Assembly (NCBI GenBank): GCA_947455205.1
Contig: CANGNF010000006.1
Coordinates: 62,001-126,000 of the forward strand
DNA from: Acetobacteraceae bacterium
GTDB lineage: Bacteria > Pseudomonadota > Alphaproteobacteria > Acetobacterales > Acetobacteraceae
DNA length: 64,000 nucleotides
Direction of reading: 5' to 3'
How positions within the stretch are numbered: position 1 is the stretch's first letter; the number at the start of each line of letters is the position of its first letter. A program made the position numbers and the translations under genes. Below, piece by piece: positions 42,982-52,316 of the stretch. Below the pieces are notes generated by a model. It had not been told where the DNA came from. It made no database searches and saw nothing but the letters and a program-made list of their open reading frames with translations.

Positions 42982-43187
42982 GCACCACCACCTACGACCC
43001 CGAGGCCGATGCCGCCTATGTGCGCCTGGCGCCGGCCGGCGTGCGCGTGGCCGATACGCGAGAGGTCGAGCCCGGCATCGTGCTGGACCTGGATGCCGAG
43101 GGGCGGCTGGTGGGGATCGAAGTGCTGAACGTGCGGTCCCGCGTGGCGGCAGGGGCCGCCGGCCTGGTGCAACTGCCGGCGGCCTGA
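42978..43187 (+). CDS. DUF2283 family protein
   Basis: A 69-residue protein starting with GTG that overlaps the STAS stop (GTGA). YDPEADAAYVRLAP and IVLDLDAEGRLVGIEVLNV are the DUF2283 signature, a small beta-rich domain often encoded beside antitoxins or regulators. No toxin partner is visible here. Function unknown. Confidence 0.85.
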   Translation: MSTTTYDPEADAAYVRLAPAGVRVADTREVEPGIVLDLDAEGRLVGIEVLNVRSRVAAGAAGLVQLPAA

Positions 43188-43193
43188 GCTGCC

Positions 43194-44087
43194 TTAGCCC
43201 GCCTCGTCCTTGCAGTACCGCGCCACTTCCTCATGCGTGGCGAACCACACGCCGTCATGGCCCTTGATGTACTCGACCAGCGCTTCCAGCAGCGGCATGC
43301 GGCTGCGGTGGCCGATGATGTGCGGGTGCATGGTCAGCAGGAACAGCCCGCCCTCGGCATAGGCGCCGTCGAACTCGGCCTTGAAGATCTCCAGCACGCT
43401 TGAAGGCGGCGTGTAGGGCCGCAGCCCGGAGAAGCGGACGAACATGAAGTAGGGCGCGTCGTCGCGGATCCATTCGGGCGGCAACTCCACCACGCCGGTC
43501 GGGCGGCCGGAATCCACCAGCTCATAGGGCTCGTCATCGCCCATCAGGCTGCTGTCGTAGAGCAGGCCCATCTCCTCGATGATGCCCATGGTATCCACGC
43601 TGAAATCCCAGGACGCGGTGCGGATGCCAACCGGGCGGCGGCCGCTGACCTTCTCCAGCACGTCGGCGCTGCGCAGCGTCAGCTCGCGCTCCACCCCGGG
43701 CGGCAGGCTGGTATTCGCCTCATGGATCCAGCTGTGGATGCCGATCTCGTGGCCCTCATCGGCCAGGGCGCGCTGTTCGTCCGGGTAGATCAGCGCGGTG
43801 ACGGCGGGCACGTAGAAACTGGCGCGGATGGAATGGCGGTCCAGCAGGCGGCGGATGCGCGGCACGCCCTGGCGGTTGCCGTACTGCCCCTGGCTGATCC
43901 GCATCGGGCTCTCGTCGCCGTCGCGCAGCGGCGTGGTGTCGTGGTCGCTGTCGAAGCTCAGTGCCACGGCGCAGCGGGCGCCGCCGGGCCAGCAATGCGG
44001 CTTCAGGCTGCGGCCGGCGCGGGCGCGGTTGATCGCGGTGCGCCAGTAGTCCTCGGGCCATTCCCAGGGCTTCTTCGGGTCTGCCAT
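43194..44087 (-). CDS. polysaccharide deacetylase-family protein (PgdA/PuuE-like)
   Basis: A 297-residue NodB-homology protein. Motif 1 is SFDSDHDTT (residues 44-52, catalytic/metal Asp) and motif 2 HSWIHEANT (His118, His122). WDFSVDTMGIIEEMGLLYDS and LFLLTMHPHIIGHRSRM match the cytoplasmic HpPgdA/PuuE-like subgroup. There is no signal peptide, so a role in small-molecule catabolism (for example allantoinase-type amide hydrolysis) is as likely as cell-wall deacetylation. Start 44087 has GGAG 7 nt upstream; 44093 is also in frame. Confidence 0.85.
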   Translation of the reverse strand: MADPKKPWEWPEDYWRTAINRARAGRSLKPHCWPGGARCAVALSFDSDHDTTPLRDGDESPMRISQGQYGNRQGVPRIRRLLDRHSIRASFYVPAVTALIYPDEQRALADEGHEIGIHSWIHEANTSLPPGVERELTLRSADVLEKVSGRRPVGIRTASWDFSVDTMGIIEEMGLLYDSSLMGDDEPYELVDSGRPTGVVELPPEWIRDDAPYFMFVRFSGLRPYTPPSSVLEIFKAEFDGAYAEGGLFLLTMHPHIIGHRSRMPLLEALVEYIKGHDGVWFATHEEVARYCKDEAG

Positions 44088-44109
44088 CGTCATGCTCCGT
44101 CGGTTCGGG

Positions 44110-45393
44110 TCAGAAGGGTAGGCTGACGACGAAGGAAGTGCCAAAGCCCTGCACGCGCTCGCCCAGTTCATTGCGGTGGCGCCAGTCCACTGAGATCGCG
44201 GCGAAGCGCAGCACCTCCAGGCCGGTGGCGCGGCCCAGGTCCAGCGTGGCGTTGACGGTGTGCTGCCGGCCCATGGCGCGCTCGGCCCCAGAGGCGCCCA
44301 CCGGGGCGTCGGTCTCGCGCCGCTGCATCCAGGCATAGGCGACGCTGATGGCGCCGCGCTTCAGCGTCAGCGCCGCGGTCCACCAGTCCGCGTTGCGGCC
44401 CTGGTAGCCATCGGCGCCGGTGCGGCGGGCGTATTCCACCGCCGGCACCAGCAGCATGCCGGCGGGCAGCGGGAAGGCGCCCTCGATCCCCGCGACGCTG
44501 CCGACCTCGGTGCCGGCGCGGCCGGCCAGCTGCGCGTCCAGCCCGGCGCGGCGCACCGAAAGCCCGGCATTGTAGGCGACCTTGCCGCCGGGCACCTCCA
44601 CCTCGGTCCCCACCCAGGAAACCGTGGTCCCGCCCAGGCCACGGCGGTTATCCGCCCCGCCCATCAGCCGGCTGGCGCGCCAGCGCTGGCGGATGCTGGT
44701 GGTCTCGGTGCCGGTCAGCGGGTCGGCCTCGGTGGTGGCCAGCGTCCAGCGCGGGGCGAAGGCGCTGGCCGAGAGGAAGCTGGTATCGGCCTGGAAGACC
44801 TCGAACTGCAGGCTCTGGTTGCCCAGCGGGTCCGGCAGGTCCAGCACTTGGTCCATCCAGATGCGTGCCCCCGCGCCGAGCTTTTCCCGCAGCTGGTAGT
44901 CGGCGGCGTAGTCGGCGCCGAACACGCCGGGGGCGCGGGACCAGGCGGCGCCGAAGCGCGGGTTGATCTTGCCGGCGAAGACCCGCCAGGGGTCCTGGGT
45001 CCAGCGCAGGATCAGGGTCTCGGCATAGCCGGTATGGCTGGGCACCAGGCCGGCCGGGCTGGTCGGGCCAGGCTCCAGCCGCAGCGTGGTGGACAGCGAC
45101 AGCCCCACCGGCCCCTGCAGCCGGGCGGAGACGGCGGTGCGGCCATAGGCCAGGTCGGTGAAGTGGTTGCCCTGGCGCATGCGTTCGTAGCTCAGCTGGT
45201 TCACCAGCTGGCCGTCCAGGCTGAAGGCGGGCGGCTGCTCGCCCTGGCTGTCCGGCGCCTCGACGCTGCGCAGGCGGCTGGCCAGGTTGCCGGGCGGCGT
45301 GCGGCTGCGCGCCTCGGCAGGGCCGTGCGCCAGGGTGGGCAGCAGCAGCGCCAGCGCCAGGCCGGCACGCAGGAAGGGGGCGGGGACTCGCAT
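44110..45393 (-). CDS. outer-membrane beta-barrel (porin-like) protein
   Basis: A 427-residue exported protein: the signal LALALLLPTLAHGPAEA is followed by alternating amphipathic strands (VGLSLSTTLRLEP, AETLILRWTQDPWRVFAGKI, AISVAYAWMQR) and a C-terminal strand TSFVVSLPF ending in Phe, the signature recognised by the Bam machinery. KINPRFGAAWSRAPGVFGAD resembles OprB/alginate-export-like porins, but I cannot name the family. It lies upstream of the deacetylase gene on the same strand, 22 bp away. Confidence 0.75.
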   Translation of the reverse strand: MRVPAPFLRAGLALALLLPTLAHGPAEARSRTPPGNLASRLRSVEAPDSQGEQPPAFSLDGQLVNQLSYERMRQGNHFTDLAYGRTAVSARLQGPVGLSLSTTLRLEPGPTSPAGLVPSHTGYAETLILRWTQDPWRVFAGKINPRFGAAWSRAPGVFGADYAADYQLREKLGAGARIWMDQVLDLPDPLGNQSLQFEVFQADTSFLSASAFAPRWTLATTEADPLTGTETTSIRQRWRASRLMGGADNRRGLGGTTVSWVGTEVEVPGGKVAYNAGLSVRRAGLDAQLAGRAGTEVGSVAGIEGAFPLPAGMLLVPAVEYARRTGADGYQGRNADWWTAALTLKRGAISVAYAWMQRRETDAPVGASGAERAMGRQHTVNATLDLGRATGLEVLRFAAISVDWRHRNELGERVQGFGTSFVVSLPF

Positions 45394-45590
45394 TGTCGCG
45401 AGCTTACAGCCTGCTTCCGCGGAACGAAAACGCCGCAGGCCAAGCGCCGCCGCGCGGACTCGGGCGGCGCGGCCGCCCTGGCTGGCCCTGCTGCCGGTCT
45501 AGCGGTGGCGCCGCGATTGCGCTACCGCAGCGCCTTGTCGCTGGGTGGCCGCCGCAGGGCGTGGCTGGCACGATCGGCGCAGATCCCCGG

Positions 45591-46997
45591 ATGCCCAGCA
45601 TGCCCGCACCGACCGACCCCGCGCTGATGTCCGCCGAAACCCTGCTCGGCCTTTATGCCCGGCGCCAGCTTTCCCCGGTGGAGGCGCTGAAGGCGGTGAT
45701 GGAGCGGGTGGCGCGCTTCAACCCCTGGGTCAACGCCTTCGCGGTGATGAACCCCAAGGCGCTGGCGGCGGCCGGGGAGAGCGAGGCGCGCTGGATGGCC
45801 GGGCGGCCGATGGGCCTGCTGGATGGCGTGCCGAGCACGGTGAAGGACCTGCTGAACCTGGCGGGCTTCCCGACCCGGCGCGGCAGCAAGACCACGGACA
45901 CCACCCCCGCCACCGAGGACGCGCCCGCCGTGCTGGGGCTGAAGCGCGAAGGCGCCGTCATCATCGGCAAGACCACCACCACGGAATTCGGCTGGAAGTC
46001 GCCGGGCGATTGCCCGCTGCACGGCATTACCCGCAACCCCTGGAACCGCGAGCGCACCGTGGGCGGCAGCAGCAGCGGCGCCGGCGCGGCCGGGGCGGCG
46101 TGCTTCGGGCCGCTGCATATCGGCACCGATGCCGGCGGCAGCGTCCGCATCCCCGCGGCGTTCTGCGGCCTGGTCGGGCTGAAGCCGAGCTTCGGCCGCA
46201 TTCCGCAGTGGCCACTGGGCGCCTTCGCCAACGTGGCCTGTGCCGGGCCGATGACGCGGACGGTGCGCGACAATGCGCTGATGTTCAGCGCCATGGCGCG
46301 CCATGACCTGCGCGACCCCTTCTGCCTGCCGGATGAGAAGCGCGACTGGCGCGACGGCATCGAGGATGGCGTGCAGGGCCTGCGCGTGGGCGTGGTGACG
46401 CGCCTCGGCTTCGAGCCGCCGCTGGATGCCGATGGCCGCGCGGCGCTGGAAGGCGCGGCCCGGATGCTGGAGGAGCAGGGCGCCATCGTCGAGGAAGCCG
46501 ACCCGCTCTTCCCCGACACGCGCGCGATCTTCGGCCGGGTCTGGGGCGTGGCGCTGGCCCGCTTGGTGCAGACCATGCCGGCCGAGAAGCGCGCCCTGCT
46601 GGATGCGGGCCTGGAGGAAGTGGCGCGGCTGGAAGGCGGCATGAGCGCGGTGGATTTCCTCGGCGCCGAGGCGATGCGGATCGAGGCCGCGCACGCCGCC
46701 GCGCGCTTCCACCAGCGCTACGATTTGATGCTGACGGCCTGCACGCCGACCGCCGCCTTCGCCGCCGACCAGCCGACGCTGCACCCGGTGCAGGCGCTGT
46801 GGCGCGACTGGGCGCCCTGGACCTTCGCCTTCAACCTGACGCGGCAGCCGGCCATTTCCGTGCCCATCGGCATCGACGAGCACGGCATGCCGCGCGCGGT
46901 GCAACTGGCCGCCGCGCTGTACCGAGACGACCTGGTGTTCCGCGCCGCCCGCGCGCTGGAGGCCGCCGCCGAAATCCCCCTCGCCCAGCCGGAGTAG
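45591..46997 (+). CDS. amidase (amidase signature family)
   Basis: A 468-residue amide hydrolase with the Ser-cisSer-Lys triad: Lys85 in PSTVKDLLN, the Gly/Ser loop GGSSSGAGAAGAA (Ser160-162) and nucleophile Ser184 in GTDAGGSVRIPAA. No signal peptide. It heads a gene set with an FAH-family hydrolase (4 bp downstream) and a Bug receptor, which suggests breakdown of an imported amide to a keto acid (inference). The start 45591 has no clear ribosome-binding site; 45600 is an alternative. Confidence 0.9.
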   Translation: MPSMPAPTDPALMSAETLLGLYARRQLSPVEALKAVMERVARFNPWVNAFAVMNPKALAAAGESEARWMAGRPMGLLDGVPSTVKDLLNLAGFPTRRGSKTTDTTPATEDAPAVLGLKREGAVIIGKTTTTEFGWKSPGDCPLHGITRNPWNRERTVGGSSSGAGAAGAACFGPLHIGTDAGGSVRIPAAFCGLVGLKPSFGRIPQWPLGAFANVACAGPMTRTVRDNALMFSAMARHDLRDPFCLPDEKRDWRDGIEDGVQGLRVGVVTRLGFEPPLDADGRAALEGAARMLEEQGAIVEEADPLFPDTRAIFGRVWGVALARLVQTMPAEKRALLDAGLEEVARLEGGMSAVDFLGAEAMRIEAAHAAARFHQRYDLMLTACTPTAAFAADQPTLHPVQALWRDWAPWTFAFNLTRQPAISVPIGIDEHGMPRAVQLAAALYRDDLVFRAARALEAAAEIPLAQPE

Positions 46998-47001
46998 TAC
47001 A

Positions 47002-47886
47002 ATGCGCCTCGTCACCTTCAAGAAGCCGGGCCATGTCGCCCACCACATCGGCGCGCTGAACGCGGCCGGCCAGGTGCTGGCCCTAGCCGCGGTGGATGCG
47101 GCGCTGGCCGGCGGCAACATGCCGGCCTTCATCGGCGGTGGCGCCGCCATGCTGGACCGCGCCCGCACCGCCGCCGCCACCGCCCCGGTGGCGGAGGGCG
47201 CCATGCTCTGCGCGCCGATCCCGCGCCCGCCCAAGAACGTGTTCTGCGTCGGCAAGAACTACTACGAGCACGCCGCCGAATTCGCGGGCTCCGGCTTCGA
47301 TGCGTCGTCCAAGGAAGTGGTGCCGGAAGCGCCGGTCGTGTTCAGCAAGCCGGCCACCGCCATCATCGCGCCGGGCGAGCCGATCCTGGCGCATCTCGAT
47401 ACCTCCGGCAGCACCGACTATGAGGGCGAGCTGGCGGTGGTGATCGGCAAGGGCGGCCGTGGCATCAGCAAGGCGGACGCGCTCAGCCATGTGTTCGGCT
47501 ACACCATCGTCAACGACGTCACCGCGCGCACGCTGCAGCACAAGCACCGGCAGTGGATCATCGGCAAGGGCATCGACAGCTTCTGCCCGATGGGCCCCGC
47601 CATCCTGACCGCCGACGAGGTGCCCGACCCGACCAAGCTGCACCTGACCACGCATGTGAACGGCGAGAAGCGCCAGGACGTGCTGGTGGCGGCGCTGATC
47701 TTCGACATTCCCACGCTGATCGAGTGCATCAGCACCTACATCACGCTGGAGCCGGGCGATGTCATCGCCACCGGCACGCCGGTGGGCGTGGGCATCGGCT
47801 TCAAGCCGCCGGTCTTCCTGAAGCAGGGCGATGTGGTGCGGGTGGAAGTGGGCGGCATCGGCGTGTTGGAGAACCCGGTGGCATGA
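47002..47886 (+). CDS. fumarylacetoacetate hydrolase-family protein
   Basis: A 294-residue FAH-fold metal enzyme. FCVGKNYYEHAAEF, then VFSKPATAI, STDYEGELAVVIGKGGRGIS (metal-binding Glu residues), FGYTIVNDVTARTLQ and PGDVIATGTPVGVG are family-typical. Members hydrolyse or decarboxylate acylpyruvates or open-chain diketo acids. It ends with an ATGA overlap to the Bug receptor gene. The substrate is not predictable. Confidence 0.9.
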   Translation: MRLVTFKKPGHVAHHIGALNAAGQVLALAAVDAALAGGNMPAFIGGGAAMLDRARTAAATAPVAEGAMLCAPIPRPPKNVFCVGKNYYEHAAEFAGSGFDASSKEVVPEAPVVFSKPATAIIAPGEPILAHLDTSGSTDYEGELAVVIGKGGRGISKADALSHVFGYTIVNDVTARTLQHKHRQWIIGKGIDSFCPMGPAILTADEVPDPTKLHLTTHVNGEKRQDVLVAALIFDIPTLIECISTYITLEPGDVIATGTPVGVGIGFKPPVFLKQGDVVRVEVGGIGVLENPVA

Positions 47887-48863
47887 GCGACCCGGCGCTG
47901 GTGCTGCGGCGGGCCTTGCTGGCGGCGTTGTCGGCGTCGCCGGCGCTGGCCCAGGGGGCGGGGTTTCCGGACCGCGCGCTGTCCATGGTCGTGGCCTTCC
48001 CGCCCGGCGGGCAGGCCGATGTGGTCGCCCGCCCGGTGGCGGCGGGGCTGGAGCGGCTGTGGAAGCAGCCGGTGCCGGTGGTCAACCGCGCCGGCGCCTC
48101 CGGCGAACTGGGCAACAGCTTCGTCGCCCGCGCCGCGCCGGATGGCCATACGCTGCTGATGGCGCTGTCCTCGCTGGCCGTGCTGCCGGAGGCGGCCAAG
48201 CTGTTCAACCGAGCCGCGGCCTATGAGCTGGACCAGCTGGCGCCGATCGCGCTGTTCACCGCCGACCCGACCTTCCTGCTGGTGCCGGCCTCGGCGCCCT
48301 GGCAGACCCTGGACGACTTCCTGGCCGATGCGAAGCGCCGGCCGGGCGCGATCAGCTACTCCTCCTCGGGCAATTACTCGGCGCTGCATGTGCCCATGGC
48401 CATGCTGGCGGCGGCGGCCGGGGTGGAGTTGCTGCACGTGCCCTTCCAGGGCGGTGGTCCCGCGCTGACCGCGCTGCTGGCCGGCCAGGTGCAGGCGCTG
48501 TCCTCCGGCCCCGGCCCGGTGGCGGCGCATGTGAAGGACGGCCGGCTGCGCGTGCTGGCCAGCTGGGGGGCGCAGCGCTTCGCCGAATTCCCCACGGCGC
48601 CGACGCTGCTGGAAAAGGGCTTTGCCGGCTGTGAGTACTACATCTGGTGCGGCGTCTTCGCGCCGGCGGCGACGCCGGCGCCGGTGAAGGAGGCGCTGCG
48701 CAGCGGCATGGCGGCGGTGGCGCGAGACCCGGAGGTGCGGCGCGCGCTGGCGGCTGGCGGCAATACGTTGGACTACCGCGACGGCGCGGCCTTCGAGAGC
48801 TTCTTCCGCGCCGATGCCGCGCGACTGGCCCAGGTGGTCCGCCGCATCGGCAAGGTGGAATAG
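47883..48863 (+). CDS. TTT-family (Bug/TctC) binding protein
   Basis: A 326-residue periplasmic receptor: short signal LLAALSASPALAQG, then FPDRALSMVVAFPPGGQADV, VPVVNRAGASGELGNS and AAPDGHTLLMALSS. Translationally coupled to the FAH gene, so its ligand probably feeds the amidase/FAH pathway. It is the last gene before the 28-bp hairpin repeat. Confidence 0.9.
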   Translation: MSDPALVLRRALLAALSASPALAQGAGFPDRALSMVVAFPPGGQADVVARPVAAGLERLWKQPVPVVNRAGASGELGNSFVARAAPDGHTLLMALSSLAVLPEAAKLFNRAAAYELDQLAPIALFTADPTFLLVPASAPWQTLDDFLADAKRRPGAISYSSSGNYSALHVPMAMLAAAAGVELLHVPFQGGGPALTALLAGQVQALSSGPGPVAAHVKDGRLRVLASWGAQRFAEFPTAPTLLEKGFAGCEYYIWCGVFAPAATPAPVKEALRSGMAAVARDPEVRRALAAGGNTLDYRDGAAFESFFRADAARLAQVVRRIGKVE

Positions 48864-48876
48864 CTTTTCCCCACCG

Positions 48877-48982
48877 CCGGGCTTTTCGCCCGGCGGCGGG
48901 CCGACCGGGCTTCCAGCCCGGCGGCGGGCCGACCGGGCTTCCAGCCCGGCGGCGGGCCGACCGGGCTTTTCGCCCGGCGGCG
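48877..48982. repeat. 28-bp tandem repeat, four hairpin-forming copies
   Basis: Units start at 48877, 48905, 48933 and 48961, exact period 28. Each contains a CCGGGC-5nt-GCCCGG hairpin plus a GGCGGCGGGCCGA spacer. Outer copies have loop TTTTC and inner copies TTCCA. The array lies between two genes in the same direction and could attenuate read-through. Confidence 0.92.
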
Positions 48983-49019
48983 AGAATGCGAGGCTGCCGC
49001 CAGCACAAGGGGCAGCCAC

Positions 49020-50201
49020 ATGAGCACGACCGAACAGCAGATCACCGCCTGGCTGGCGACGCAGCAGGGCGCCATGCTCGCCGAGCTGGAGCGCATGGTG
49101 AACACCGATGGCGGCAGCTACGACAAGGCTGGCGTGGACCAGGTCGGCGCGCAGATCAAGGCGTTCTGCGAAGGCCATGGCATCCCGGTGGAAGTGGTGC
49201 CACGGCAGAACCACGGCGACTGCCTGAAGGCGCGCGTCGCCAGCCCCGGCGCCATGTCCGGCGGCAACGAGAAGCAGAAGATCGTGCTGATGGGCCACCG
49301 CGACACGGTGTTCCCCAAGGGCGAGCCGACGCGGCGGCCCTTCACCATCAAGGACGGCATCGCCTACGGCCCCGGCGTGGCCGACATGAAGGCCGGGCTG
49401 GTGATGAACATGTTCATCCTGGCCGCCTTCCAGAAGTTCGGCGGTGCGCCGGCTGACCTGCTTGGCCTGTTCACCGGGGATGAGGAGATCGGCTCGCCCG
49501 AAGGCCGCGAGGTGATCGAGGCGACGGCGCGCGAGGCCCGCGTGGTGTTCAACAGCGAACCAGGCCGGCCCAGCGGCAACGTGGTCACGGGGCGCAAGGG
49601 CGGCGTCTTCTCGGTCTTCGATATCGAGGGCAAGGCCGCCCATTCCGGCGGCAACTTCGAGGCCGGCATCAGCGCCATCGGCGAACTGGCGGCGAAGATC
49701 ACCGCGATCCACGCACTGACCGACCTGAAGCGCGGCATCACGCTGAATGTCGGCCTGGTCTCCGGCGGGCAGAGCGTCAACACCGTGGCACCATCGGCCC
49801 AGGGGCAGATCGACCTGCGCTATGTGGAACTGCCCGACCGCGACGAGGTGATGGGCCGCATCCACGACATCATCGGCCGCAGCTACATCCCCGGCACCAA
49901 GGCCCGGCTGACGGTGAAGGGCGAGTTCCGCTCGCTGAACGCCACCGAGACCAGCGACAAGCTGTTCCGGCTGTACCAGAGCACCGCGGCGGCCAGCGGC
50001 CTGCAGGTGGAAGGCGAGTTCAGCGGCGGTTGCGCCGACAGCGGCTTCACCGCCGCCATGGGCGCGCCGACCATCTGCGCGGTCGGCCCGGTGGGCGGCA
50101 AGGCGCACAGCCCCGAGGAATACCTGGAAGTGGGCAGCATGGTCCCGCGGGCCCAGGCCATGGCGCGGGCGATCCTGCGGCTTGAGAGCGCCGGGCTGTG
50201 A
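49020..50201 (+). CDS. M20-family peptidase (carboxypeptidase G2-like)
   Basis: A 393-residue co-catalytic zinc peptidase of the M20A/CPG2 group. Metal ligands and catalytic residues lie in LMGHRDTVFP, GPGVADMKAG, GDEEIGSPEG (catalytic and bridging Glu), VVFNSEPGRPSGNVV and GGKAHSPEEY. A dimerisation domain (about residues 185-295) is inserted as usual. No export signal. Family members remove C-terminal Glu or deacylate amino acids. The stop is shared with the start of the SGNH hydrolase gene (TGATG). Confidence 0.9.
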   Translation: MSTTEQQITAWLATQQGAMLAELERMVNTDGGSYDKAGVDQVGAQIKAFCEGHGIPVEVVPRQNHGDCLKARVASPGAMSGGNEKQKIVLMGHRDTVFPKGEPTRRPFTIKDGIAYGPGVADMKAGLVMNMFILAAFQKFGGAPADLLGLFTGDEEIGSPEGREVIEATAREARVVFNSEPGRPSGNVVTGRKGGVFSVFDIEGKAAHSGGNFEAGISAIGELAAKITAIHALTDLKRGITLNVGLVSGGQSVNTVAPSAQGQIDLRYVELPDRDEVMGRIHDIIGRSYIPGTKARLTVKGEFRSLNATETSDKLFRLYQSTAAASGLQVEGEFSGGCADSGFTAAMGAPTICAVGPVGGKAHSPEEYLEVGSMVPRAQAMARAILRLESAGL

Positions 50202-51535
50202 TGCGGCGCGGCCTGGTGGCGCTGCCGGCGGCGGCGCTGTTGCTGCCTTCAGCGGCACGGGCGGCGCGGCTGGGCTGGGCCACGGTCTGGGCAGCCTCGG
50301 TGCAGGGGCCGTACCCCGTGGGCAATCCCTCGGCGCAGCCGGACCAGCGCTTCGCCTTTCCGGACCCAGGCGTGGGCGCCCGCGACCAGACGCTGCGGAT
50401 GGTGGTGCGGCCGAGCCTCTGGGGCCGCCAGGCGCGGCTGCGCTTCACCAACGCGCTGGGCACCCGGCCGCTGCGGCTGGATGGCGTCTTCGTCGGCTTG
50501 CAGCATGGCGGCGCCACGGTGCTGGCCGGCACCTCGCGCCAGCTGCGCTTCGGCGGCGAGGCGACGGTCGAGATACCGCCGGGTGGCATGGTGTGGAGCG
50601 ACGCGGTGGCGCTGCCCTTCGCCCGCGATGCCGCCGCGCCGCTGCTGGCCGGGCGCAAGCTGGCGGTCAGCTTCCATGTGGTGGGCGACAGCGGGCCGAT
50701 GACCTGGCACGCCAAGGCGTTGCAGACCAGCTACGTCTCGGCGCCCGGAGCCGGTGCGGTCGGCGCCGAGGAAGGCGAGGCGCGCTTCCCCTACTCCACC
50801 GCCAGCTGGTTCTTCCTGGATGCGCTGGACATGCAGGTGCCGGCGGGCACGCCGGTCGTGGTCGGCTTCGGCGACAGCATCACCGATGGCACCGCCAGCA
50901 CCATGAATGGCGACGACCGCTGGCCGGATGTGCTGGCGCGCCGGCTGCACGCCGCCTTCGGCAACCGGGTGGCGGTGGTGAATGCCGGCATCGGCGGCAA
51001 CCAGGTGGTCGGCCCGGCCGAGTACAGCCCGGCCAAGCCCTTCCCGGGCGGCCCCTCGGCACTGTCCCGGCTGGAGCGGGACGTGATCTCGCTGTCCGGC
51101 GTCACCACCGTGGTCTGGCTGGAAGGCACCAACGACTTCAGCCGCAACGGCAATGCCTCCGCCGGCGCGGTCATCGAAGGCGTGCGCGGCGGCGTGGCGC
51201 GGCTGCGGGCGGCGCTGCCGGGCGTGCGGGTGGTGGGGGCCACGCTGGTCTCCGCCCTGCGCAGCACCAGCGCGGCGCATGGCTTTGCCGAGCAGGAGCA
51301 GAAGCGGCAGGTCTATAACGGCTTCGTCCGCGGCGGCGGGGTGTTCGACGCGGTGGTGGATTTCGACGCGGCGACGCTGGACGCGACGAGCGGCGAGCTG
51401 CAGCCGCAGATGGTGCCGGAAAGCACCACGGGCGGGCCGGGCGACCGGCTGCACCCCAACCGCGCCGGCTACCTGGCCATGGCGAACGCGATCGACCCGG
51501 CCGCCCTGGTGCCCGGGCTGGCGCGGCGGCGGTAG
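50201..51535 (+). CDS. exported SGNH/GDSL hydrolase
   Basis: A 444-residue esterase. Signal peptide RRGLVALPAAALLLPSAARA. Residues ~25-210 form a beta-rich N-terminal region seen in DUF/SGNH two-domain esterases. The SGNH blocks follow: block I GFGDSITDG (Ser226), II NAGIGGN, III EGTND and V DRLHPN. The ATG at 50201 is used; a GTG one codon earlier is also possible. Co-translated with the M20 peptidase. The substrate is an ester or acetyl group, unspecified. Confidence 0.88.
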   Translation: MRRGLVALPAAALLLPSAARAARLGWATVWAASVQGPYPVGNPSAQPDQRFAFPDPGVGARDQTLRMVVRPSLWGRQARLRFTNALGTRPLRLDGVFVGLQHGGATVLAGTSRQLRFGGEATVEIPPGGMVWSDAVALPFARDAAAPLLAGRKLAVSFHVVGDSGPMTWHAKALQTSYVSAPGAGAVGAEEGEARFPYSTASWFFLDALDMQVPAGTPVVVGFGDSITDGTASTMNGDDRWPDVLARRLHAAFGNRVAVVNAGIGGNQVVGPAEYSPAKPFPGGPSALSRLERDVISLSGVTTVVWLEGTNDFSRNGNASAGAVIEGVRGGVARLRAALPGVRVVGATLVSALRSTSAAHGFAEQEQKRQVYNGFVRGGGVFDAVVDFDAATLDATSGELQPQMVPESTTGGPGDRLHPNRAGYLAMANAIDPAALVPGLARRR

Positions 51536-51538
51536 CGC

Positions 51539-52243
51539 CTACAGCGAGGATCCGCCGCAGATCACCAGCTGCTGCCCGGTGATGGCGCTGCCGAAGGGGC
51601 CGAGCAGGAAGCCGACCAGCGCCGCCACCTCCTCTGGCCGGATGTAGCGGCCGATCGGCGGCAGCTTCGGCAGCACGGCGGCGCGGTTGGGGTCGCGCAG
51701 CATGGGCGTGTCGGTCGCGGCCGGGGCCACCACGTTCACCGTGATGCCGCGCGGGGCGAGTTCCGCCGCCCAGGACCTCGCCATGGCCACCAGGGCCGCC
51801 TTGCTGGCGGCGTATTGGCTGCGCCCCGGCGCACCGGCGGCGGCGCGGCTGCCCAGCAGCACCATGCGCCCGCCATCCGGCAGCAGCGGCGCCAGCAGGT
51901 CAGCCAGCTGGAAGGCCACGTCCACATGCAGCCGCCACAGCGTCTCGCCGGCGGCCAGGTCCAGCGACCCCAGCAGGCCGCCGCGCATCAGCCCGGCCGC
52001 ATGCACCAGCGCCGTCGGCCGCAACCCCGCCAGGGCCGGGGCGATGGCGGCGCGGTCGCCCAGGTCCACGCTGCGATGCTGGTAGCCCGGCGGTGCCTCG
52101 GCCGGCGCGGTGCGGCTCAGCCCCGTCACCTGCCAGCCCAGCCCCAGCAGATGCGCGGTGATGGCGGCGCCGATGCCGGAACTGGCGCCGGTGACGATGG
52201 CGTGGCCCGGGGGGAGGATGGGGCCGGGCGGGGTGGCGGACAT
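51539..52243 (-). CDS. short-chain dehydrogenase/reductase
   Basis: A 234-residue SDR. Cofactor motif VTGASSGIGAAI near residue 17, catalytic Ser...Tyr-x3-Lys in LGSRAAAGAPGRSQYAASKA, and PMLRDPNRAAVLPKLPPIGR in the substrate loop. ATG at 52243 after GGGAG. It is divergent to the IclR regulator gene and shares its operator region, so it is probably part of the same regulon. Substrate unknown. Confidence 0.88.
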   Translation of the reverse strand: MSATPPGPILPPGHAIVTGASSGIGAAITAHLLGLGWQVTGLSRTAPAEAPPGYQHRSVDLGDRAAIAPALAGLRPTALVHAAGLMRGGLLGSLDLAAGETLWRLHVDVAFQLADLLAPLLPDGGRMVLLGSRAAAGAPGRSQYAASKAALVAMARSWAAELAPRGITVNVVAPAATDTPMLRDPNRAAVLPKLPPIGRYIRPEEVAALVGFLLGPFGSAITGQQLVICGGSSL

Positions 52244-52316
52244 GCGGTGCTCCCTGGTGCGTGCGGAGGCTGGGCGTTGACGCGGCGCCCCCGGCTGGCC
52301 TATCAGGCCTGAGCTT

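Noticed and set aside
42978-43187. Antitoxin of a toxin-antitoxin pair
   Set aside because: DUF2283 genes sometimes accompany toxins, but the only neighbours are a STAS protein and a convergent deacetylase; no toxin ORF was found.
48877-48982. Possible short CRISPR array
   Set aside because: The 28-bp units are directly adjacent with no unique spacers, each is a self-contained hairpin, and no cas gene is present.
47736-50258. An 840-codon minus-strand open frame over the Bug, repeat and peptidase region
   Set aside because: Low-complexity shadow peptide spanning several real plus-strand genes and a tandem repeat; no domain recognisable.
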